From positions 1,240,001 to 1,304,000 of the forward strand of contig NZ_CP006644.1 in the NCBI RefSeq assembly GCF_000512205.2: a stretch of 64,000 bases of DNA, given 5' to 3'. Below are positions 58,889-64,000 of this stretch, in pieces; the first letter of the stretch is position 1, and the number at the start of each line of letters is the position of its first letter. The position numbers and the translations under genes are program-made. The notes beneath the pieces were generated by a model. The model was not told the origin of the DNA and did not search any database. It worked only from the letters and a program-made list of their open reading frames with translations. Source of the stretch: Sphingomonas sanxanigenens DSM 19645 = NX02 (GTDB taxonomy: Bacteria > Pseudomonadota > Alphaproteobacteria > Sphingomonadales > Sphingomonadaceae).

Positions 58889-61800
58889 TTAGAAACTACC
58901 GCGGAAGCCGACGAGATATTGCACGCCCGGACGATATTGCGTGAACGTCGCGCCATCATACTGGAAAGAGCTGCGCAGGCGCGCGTTGGTGAGGTTCTGG
59001 ATATCGACCGTCAGCTGGGGTGCGCTCTTCCATCCGAAGATCTCCTCCAGATCGAAGCTCGATGAGAAATCCCATTGCTGATAGTCGTCGGTAAACAGCG
59101 CGGCGGTGGGAATACCATTCTGGTTCAGGCCGCTGCTCTGCGAGCCTTCCCGATAGGTTGTCGACACCCGCAGATTGATTCCGCCCTTTTCGTAATAAGC
59201 GATGAAGTTGTAGGTGAACGGCGCGACACCGAACGCAACGGCCGGTCCGTCGCTGCGCTGATCGACGAGCGTCGCATTGGCGTTGAAGCCGAACCCTTCG
59301 ATCCCGAAGCGGCTCGTCAGGAAGTCAAGCGGCTGAACCCACTGGAATTCGAGACCGTTGACGGTAAGCTTGTTCGGCACGTTGACTTGCGACTGAACCT
59401 GGATGGTCGCAACGCCGGGGCCGCCCCGAAGGTCGATCGCCTGCCGCTGCGTCGGATTCAGCGAGTCGTACGTGATCCCATATTGCGCCAGGAAGGCGAA
59501 TGGCTGCGTGGTGATCTGATTGGTGGTGAAGCCGGTCAACTCCTTGCGGAAGGCGTTGACCGAGATCAGGCCTTCGCGACCGGTATAGAGTTCGACGCCG
59601 AAATCGAGATTGTCCGAAAAATAGGGGTTCAGCGCCGGGTTGCCGATCGTCGCGGTGGCCGCCGAGGGGTCACCGAAACCGACGCCCGGAAGCTGGGCGG
59701 CGGGATCGGGGCGCGTCATCGTCTTCGAATAGGCGGCACGAAGCACCGCCATATCGCCAAGGTCATAGGCAACCGTCGCTGCCGGCAGCCATTTGTCATA
59801 GCTGTTCGACGTCCGCACGATGTTGACGACGCTCGGATAGCGCGCACCGTCGGGCAAGGTCGAACCGTCAGCGGGGGTGTTGCGCGGGTCGCTCAGGCTC
59901 ACGCGGCCTTCGATCGTCTGATCGGTCTTTACGTAGCGGGCGCCCACATTGTAGCGGAGGTCATTGTCTCCAATCTCGAATTTGCCCGTGGCGATCAGAT
60001 AGGCTGCGAATGATTTTTCGCGGATCAGGCCGCCGCTGGCGCCGGTGTTGGACCCGCCGGACTCCGGTGCGTTGTCATGATAAAAGTCATAGTTCGACGC
60101 CTGCCGGAAACGGTTCCAGTCCACGGTGACAAAGCCGGCGCGGCCCGGCATCAGGAAGTTGGGCAGGTCTCCGACCGGGATCAACGACCCGCCATAGGTC
60201 ACTGGGCCGGTCTGCCCGGCCGTGTAGCCCGTGCCGTAACCCGGATAGGTCGGATAGCCGGCGGTGCCCGGCGGGACCGAAGCGAGACCGGCGCAGGGCG
60301 GCTGGCTGTTCGGGCCGGGAACGAAGACGCTGGGATCGCCGCCGCACACCGCATTCTGCCAGGCCTGGCTGTTGTCGAAGCCACGGATGCGGCGGCTGAC
60401 GTCGTCGTAATTGCCGCCGAGCTGCAGACTGAACCGCTCGTCACCCCACGTCAGCGCGCCACGCACACCCTTGGTCTCGTTGACGCGCCGCTCGTCCGAA
60501 ATATTGACGCGGCCGCCATTCCACACGAAGTTGTTGGGATCGTTGAGATCGACGCTCGACGTGATGGTCGGCGCGCCGTCCGGGTTATTGACATAGTCCA
60601 CCGTTACCCCGCTGCCGAGCGCGGTAACCGGACCAGCCGTCGGCACCTCACGGTGGAAGGTGCTGCGGGTGTAATTGCCCTGGATCGAAACCTTCAGGCG
60701 ATCATTGATTTCCCAGTCCAGGCCGGGATTGACGCTGTAGAGGTCGGTCGTCTCCGTCAGCGGGCGATATTCGAGAAAGAATTGCGAATTGGCGTAGGTG
60801 CCGCTGTTGACCAGGCATCCCGTTGCACAATCCTCCCGATCATATGTCGTATTGGTCGGGATGATTTGGCTGTTCCTGACGATCCAGGCGACATTTTCGC
60901 GGGTCAGATTGTTGCGCTTATAGCCATAAAGGCCGTCCAGATAGAATTTCATCTGGTCATTTGGGCGCCACTCCGCGCTCGCGATCGCATTGATGCGATC
61001 GCGCCGGCCGTATTGAGCGGAAAAGCGGCCGAGGCGCGGGAGAATGCCATTGTCGATCTGCTGGATCGAGGCGCCCGGGTTATTCGCCAGCAGCCACGCC
61101 CGATCGATCGTCTGGCCCGCGACGAGGCCAGCTCCGGCTCCGGCCGGTACCGCCGAGGGGATCGTCCAGTTGCCGCCGCCCGTCGCGTTGCAGCCGGTCG
61201 CCGCTCCGCACTGCGCTGCGGTCAAGGCCGGGTTGGTGAAACCGATCGTCTCATAGCCGCGATTGTCCGTATAAAGCCTTTGTCCGGATACGCCGACCAG
61301 AATGCCCATCGTGTCGTTCGTCGTGCTGAAGATCATCGATCCACGCGCGCCGATGCGATCGACCCCGCTCTGCTTCGTCCCCTGAAGGCTGTAGGTCAGT
61401 CGTGTCCCGGGGCGGTCAAACGGGCGGGCCGAGCGCATGTCGATGTTACCGGCAGCGCCGCCCTCGAGAAGATTGGCGGTATAGCTTTTGTTCACCGTCA
61501 GCTTGGTAAACAGATCCGTCGGAAAAAAGCTCAGGTCCACGGACCGATCCGTGCCCTGCGCATCCGTCGCGCCGGATGAGGACACGGCGATCGGCGCCCC
61601 ATTCAATGTGACGTTGGTGAAGTTCGGCCCCAACCCGCGAATGGCGACGTTGATGCCCTCACCATTAACATCGCGATTGATGGTGATACCCGGAATGCGA
61701 TTGAACGACTCGGCGATATTCGTGTCGGGGAACTTGCCGATATCCTGCGCGAAAATCGAATCGGTAAAACCCGTGGCCTCCCGCTTCGCGTTGGTCGAAT

Positions 61801-61993
61801 TCTGCAGCGACGCCCGATACCCGGTGACCACAATGTCGGCCACTGCCGTATCGCTGACGGATGCCGCTTCTTCCTGGGGAGGCGCCTGCGGCGGAGCCGT
61901 TTCCTGCGCACTCGCAACATGTGAAATCGCAAGAGATCCAACGGCGGAAGCCGCCAGCAACGAAACCCGAATCCGCTTATGACATCCAGACAT
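58889..61993 (-). CDS. TonB-dependent receptor, oligosaccharide type
   Basis: Receptor of 1034 aa: signal peptide (to about VASAQ), a Pro/Glu-rich linker, TonB box DIVVTGYRASLQNSTNAKRE, plug domain with FGxxDxxxF-like IGKFPDTNIAESFNRIPGIT and INVAIRGLGPNFTNVTLNGA, TANLLEGGAAGNIDMRSARP, then a long barrel ending PGVQYLVGFRGSF with terminal Phe. The YRASLQNSxxxKR and IGKFPDxNIAE motifs are typical of the alphaproteobacterial glycan receptors found with xylan, arabinan or maltose genes. ATG at 61993 follows GGAGGGG; the GTG at 61999 is less likely. It probably imports acidic xylo-oligosaccharides for the GH115 and GH51 enzymes. Confidence 0.93.
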   Translation of the reverse strand: MSGCHKRIRVSLLAASAVGSLAISHVASAQETAPPQAPPQEEAASVSDTAVADIVVTGYRASLQNSTNAKREATGFTDSIFAQDIGKFPDTNIAESFNRIPGITINRDVNGEGINVAIRGLGPNFTNVTLNGAPIAVSSSGATDAQGTDRSVDLSFFPTDLFTKLTVNKSYTANLLEGGAAGNIDMRSARPFDRPGTRLTYSLQGTKQSGVDRIGARGSMIFSTTNDTMGILVGVSGQRLYTDNRGYETIGFTNPALTAAQCGAATGCNATGGGNWTIPSAVPAGAGAGLVAGQTIDRAWLLANNPGASIQQIDNGILPRLGRFSAQYGRRDRINAIASAEWRPNDQMKFYLDGLYGYKRNNLTRENVAWIVRNSQIIPTNTTYDREDCATGCLVNSGTYANSQFFLEYRPLTETTDLYSVNPGLDWEINDRLKVSIQGNYTRSTFHREVPTAGPVTALGSGVTVDYVNNPDGAPTITSSVDLNDPNNFVWNGGRVNISDERRVNETKGVRGALTWGDERFSLQLGGNYDDVSRRIRGFDNSQAWQNAVCGGDPSVFVPGPNSQPPCAGLASVPPGTAGYPTYPGYGTGYTAGQTGPVTYGGSLIPVGDLPNFLMPGRAGFVTVDWNRFRQASNYDFYHDNAPESGGSNTGASGGLIREKSFAAYLIATGKFEIGDNDLRYNVGARYVKTDQTIEGRVSLSDPRNTPADGSTLPDGARYPSVVNIVRTSNSYDKWLPAATVAYDLGDMAVLRAAYSKTMTRPDPAAQLPGVGFGDPSAATATIGNPALNPYFSDNLDFGVELYTGREGLISVNAFRKELTGFTTNQITTQPFAFLAQYGITYDSLNPTQRQAIDLRGGPGVATIQVQSQVNVPNKLTVNGLEFQWVQPLDFLTSRFGIEGFGFNANATLVDQRSDGPAVAFGVAPFTYNFIAYYEKGGINLRVSTTYREGSQSSGLNQNGIPTAALFTDDYQQWDFSSSFDLEEIFGWKSAPQLTVDIQNLTNARLRSSFQYDGATFTQYRPGVQYLVGFRGSF

Positions 61994-62036
61994 TTTCACC
62001 CCTCCAAGGCTGGCGCCGGATTCCCCGGTTCGCCGC

Positions 62037-62050
62037 TGGTAACGCTACCA
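62037..62050. promoter_or_regulatory. LacI-type operator upstream of TonB receptor
   Basis: TGGTAACGCTACCA, a near-perfect 14-bp palindrome with central CG, 44 to 57 bp upstream of the receptor start. On the minus strand its core GGTAGCGTTAC fits the GNTAKCGTWAC consensus of the other two sites of the cluster. Confidence 0.6.
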
Positions 62051-62104
62051 ACACGCCCGTTGTCGGAGTAGTTCGGTTTTTTGTCAACAACGATCTTACC
62101 ATTG

Positions 62105-62113
62105 GGTCAGACC
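62105..62113. promoter_or_regulatory. GntR/FadR-type operator candidate
   Basis: GGTCAGACC, a perfect palindrome around a central A, within GGGTCAGACCA; this matches the GTC-N-GAC core of FadR-subfamily GntR sites. It is 112 to 120 bp upstream of the receptor start. A uronate-responsive GntR regulator would make sense for a GH115 system, but no such gene is in the window. Confidence 0.3.
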
Positions 62114-62499
62114 AGATGAGGTTTGCAACTGACGGCCGCGGTGAAGCCTATACCCGGGCTCTGGCCGACCGGTCAGGCCGGTGGCGCGCTAACAAGCCCC
62201 AGCCGCCATATGCTCCATCGCTGCCTGTCGGTCCGACTTGCGGTGTATAAAGGGCGTGAAGGGCGTGCGGCGTGAGAAAGCCTGCCGCCGCTTCGATCCA
62301 GTCTCAATCATCTTCCGAACTGAATTCTTCCCGGATTTGCCGGAGGCTTTAACGTCCGGGAGAGTGGAGCCTATGAGCAAGGCGCGAAGATGTTCGCTTT
62401 AGGCCGGCGAGGGGCGATCCGTATGATTAGATCGTGAGCGGGTTTAGCCGTCGCGCCGGGCCGCGGTGGTGCTCGTGTGCGTGGCGGAGGCGCCCTATG
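62114..62499. other. Gene-poor stretch between glycan cluster and IS3 remnant
   Basis: No convincing gene on either strand; open frames are short, have no recognisable domain and lack good ribosome sites. Together with the IS3 scrap that follows, it looks like eroded sequence at the edge of the glycan cluster. Confidence 0.5.
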
Positions 62500-62690
62500 A
62501 GGGGGTAGAGAAGGGTGAGATCGACGCCGGCAGGCATGCCGGTCTCCCAAGCAGATTTTTGCAGGCATAAGCTGAACAGGCATAAGCTGAAGGCGCTGGA
62601 ACGCCAGATCCGCGAGGTGCGCTGGGCCAACGAGAGGGTGCGTAAGGCATCCGCACATTTTGCCCGGGCTGAGTGCCATTGGTTTCGATC
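62500..62690 (+). pseudogene. IS3-family OrfA remnant
   Basis: Reads EKGEIDAGRHAGLPS and then, after a disturbed stretch, LKALERQIREVRWANERVRK followed by ASAHFARAE. This is the C-terminal leucine-zipper-like part of IS3-family OrfA (compare EIDAGRRAGL and [29 protein letters not shown]). The N-terminal helix-turn-helix and all of OrfB are missing, and a 15-bp tandem duplication lies in the middle. A dead fragment just before the KaiC-like gene. Confidence 0.72.
62562..62591 (+). repeat. 15-bp perfect tandem duplication
   Basis: CAGGCATAAGCTGAA occurs twice in tandem (62562-62576 and 62577-62591), inside the IS3 OrfA remnant. As it is five codons long it adds RHKLN-RHKLK to the frame without shifting it; probably replication slippage. 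Confidence 0.9.
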
Positions 62691-62905
62691 CGGTTTTCGA
62701 GGGGCTCGACGGCGAGCGGGCGTATCGAGCGCAGGGGCTATACTCCTTGGGAAGATGCGCCGCACGAGCGTCTCCGGGGCCCAGTATCCCGCGTTCACAT
62801 GCGGTGTCCGGGCGGCTATGGTCGCCACCGCGTCGATCACCCGTGCCAACCCCGGCAGCAACGCCCGCTCGATCTTCGCGACCCGATCGCGGCAAGGAGA
62901 CACGT

Positions 62906-64000
62906 GTGAGTAAGAGCAAAACCCCGGCGAAGGTTTCGACCGGCATTGCGGGACTGGACCAGATTCTTCGCGGGGGTCTGCCCGCGTCCAATCTCTACAT
63001 CCTGCAAGGCGCGCCTGGGGCGGGCAAAACGACCGCCGCACTGCAGTTCCTGCGTGCCGGCGTGGAGGCGGGCGAACGCTGCATCTATGTGAGCCTTTCG
63101 CAGACCGCGGCCGAGTTGACGGCGATCGCCCAATCGCACGGGTGGACGCTCGATGGCATCCGGATCGAAGAATTGTCGGCGACGGACGCGGTGCACGGCG
63201 CTGCCGATCAGACGATCTTCCAGACTGCCGAACTGCGGCTTGACGAGACCCGCGAAGCCATCGAGCAGGCGATCGAGGAGCACAAGCCGCAGCGGCTCGT
63301 CTATGATTCCCTGCTGGAGATCCGGCTGATCACGGGAGATGCGCCCCGCTTTCGCCGGGAACTGCTTGGCTTCAAGGCGTTCCTCGCCAAGCGCAGCGTT
63401 GTCGCCATGCTGCTCGATACGCAGACGAGCGAGACGGCGACCGGCGGGGAGGAGGTCGAAGGCATCGCCCACGGCGTCATCCGCTTCGACAAGTCGCTTG
63501 AGGATTATGGTTCGGTGCGTCGGCGCATCGAGGTGAGCAAGATGCGCGGGGTACCGATCGCCGACGGCTATCACGACATGGCGATCCGCGAGGGCGAGGG
63601 CGTGGTGGTTTTCCCGCGTATCGTTCCGGGCGACGCGATCGATGCGCGCAAGGCCCAGCTGATCAAGTCGGGTGTCGATACGCTCGACGACATGTTTGGC
63701 GGCGGACAGGAATCGGGCACGACCACCCTGGTCATCGGCCAGGCGGGCACGGGCAAATCGACCATGGCATCGCTCTACGCGATGGCGGCGCTCAAGCGGG
63801 ACGAACATGTCGCGCTTTTCCTGTTCGAGGAACGGCTCGAAACCTTCTTCCGGCGATCGGAAGGCCTCGGAATGGATTTGCGTCAGTTCCACAAGGATGG
63901 CCAGTTGATCATCCGCGATTTCAGTCCGAACGAAATATCGCCGGGGGAGTTCGCCCAGATCGTCCAGTCGATCGTTACCGAGTTCAAGACACGGGTTGTC
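62906..64000 (+). CDS. KaiC-like RecA-superfamily ATPase (truncated by window end)
   Basis: First 365 codons of a KaiC-like protein; the frame is open to the window end. First ATPase domain: VSTGIAGLDQILRGGLPASN, Walker A GAPGAGKTTAALQFL (about residue 36), Walker B-like RLVYDSLLEIRL; second domain starts at SGVDTLDDMFGGGQESGTTT with Walker A GQAGTGKSTMASL (about residue 274) and FLFEERLETFFRRSEGLGMD. Outside cyanobacteria such double-domain proteins serve in stress or light signalling, often with a histidine kinase and response regulator. GTG at 62906 follows AAGGAGA with 5-nt spacing. Partner genes would lie beyond the window. Confidence 0.92.
   Translation, partial: MSKSKTPAKVSTGIAGLDQILRGGLPASNLYILQGAPGAGKTTAALQFLRAGVEAGERCIYVSLSQTAAELTAIAQSHGWTLDGIRIEELSATDAVHGAADQTIFQTAELRLDETREAIEQAIEEHKPQRLVYDSLLEIRLITGDAPRFRRELLGFKAFLAKRSVVAMLLDTQTSETATGGEEVEGIAHGVIRFDKSLEDYGSVRRRIEVSKMRGVPIADGYHDMAIREGEGVVVFPRIVPGDAIDARKAQLIKSGVDTLDDMFGGGQESGTTTLVIGQAGTGKSTMASLYAMAALKRDEHVALFLFEERLETFFRRSEGLGMDLRQFHKDGQLIIRDFSPNEISPGEFAQIVQSIVTEFKTRVV

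Noticed and set aside
62371-63041. Two overlapping minus-strand open frames of about 205 codons across the IS3 scrap and the KaiC start
   Set aside because: They run antisense to the IS3 remnant and the KaiC start, have no family features and no ribosome site.
62837-63892. 351-codon minus-strand open frame opposite the KaiC-like gene
   Set aside because: Shadow of a gene with two clear Walker A motifs on the plus strand.
1-64000. CRISPR array, prophage, toxin-antitoxin pair or antiphage operon
   Set aside because: No regularly spaced repeats, cas genes, phage structural genes or small paired toxin/antitoxin frames were seen. The APH-type kinases are explained by acyl-CoA metabolism and not by resistance.

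Overview
The window looks like chromosomal DNA of a GC-rich alphaproteobacterium, most likely a sphingomonad (Sphingomonas/Sphingobium/Novosphingobium group). The basis is the dense GC-rich coding, frequent ATGA/GTGA overlaps, two very large TonB-dependent receptors inside catabolic clusters, carboxymuconolactone-decarboxylase-like and DUF1254 proteins, and a style of catabolism typical of that group. This is inferred from protein content; no rRNA or complete tRNA is present to confirm it.

Layout. (1) 1-3.6 kb: the 3' part of a sulfatase gene, an IS30 transposase scrap, a LysR regulator and, divergently, mmsA (methylmalonate-semialdehyde dehydrogenase). (2) 3.6-32.7 kb: a 29-kb acyl-CoA catabolic cluster. 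It has two parallel modules, each with an APH-type kinase, an acyl-CoA dehydrogenase, a DUF1254 protein and a divergent carboxymuconolactone-decarboxylase-like gene. Between them lies a DUF35/Ltp2/acyl-CoA dehydrogenase/thiolase/acyl-CoA dehydrogenase operon next to a KstR2-like TetR gene and a LuxR-type gene. A TonB receptor and an MFS transporter probably bring in the substrate, and an AMP-ligase, crotonase, SDRs and a FadB/J-like fusion complete beta-oxidation. Seven near-identical 15-bp palindromes (CCGACC-N3-CGGTCG) sit in every main promoter region of this block and suggest one regulon. (3) 32.9-36.9 kb: the rest of the distal valine pathway (isobutyryl-CoA dehydrogenase, 3-hydroxyisobutyryl-CoA hydrolase, enoyl-CoA hydratase, mmsB), on the same strand as mmsA, as if the catabolic cluster had been inserted into a valine operon.

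(4) 37.2-38.65 kb: an IS256-family insertion sequence with inverted ends and an 8-bp target duplication. Its transposase frame is broken by an in-frame palindromic insertion carrying a TAG stop. (5) 38.8-46.7 kb: a TctDE-like two-component system, divergent from an operon of a solute-binding protein, a porin, a CitMHS transporter, an AbrB-type membrane protein and an alpha/beta hydrolase; organic-acid uptake is the likely role. (6) 46.7 kb: a 3' fragment of a tRNA gene (Arg-like), then a minus-strand glycan cluster up to 62 kb. This holds two Tat-exported Gfo/Idh oxidoreductases, ApbE, a DUF1080 protein (3-keto-disaccharide hydrolase family), two GH115 alpha-glucuronidases, a GH51 arabinofuranosidase and a large TonB receptor: a glucuronoarabinoxylan side-chain system possibly combined with a periplasmic 3-keto-glycoside route. 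(7) 62-64 kb: an IS3 OrfA scrap and the start of a KaiC-like double ATPase that runs off the window.

The most unusual items are the dual kinase/dehydrogenase regulon with an Ltp2-DUF35 retro-aldolase-like core whose DUF35 partner lacks all zinc-ribbon cysteines, the apparent splitting of the valine operon, the palindromic element inside the IS256 transposase, and the Tat-exported oxidoreductase/DUF1080/ApbE operon.
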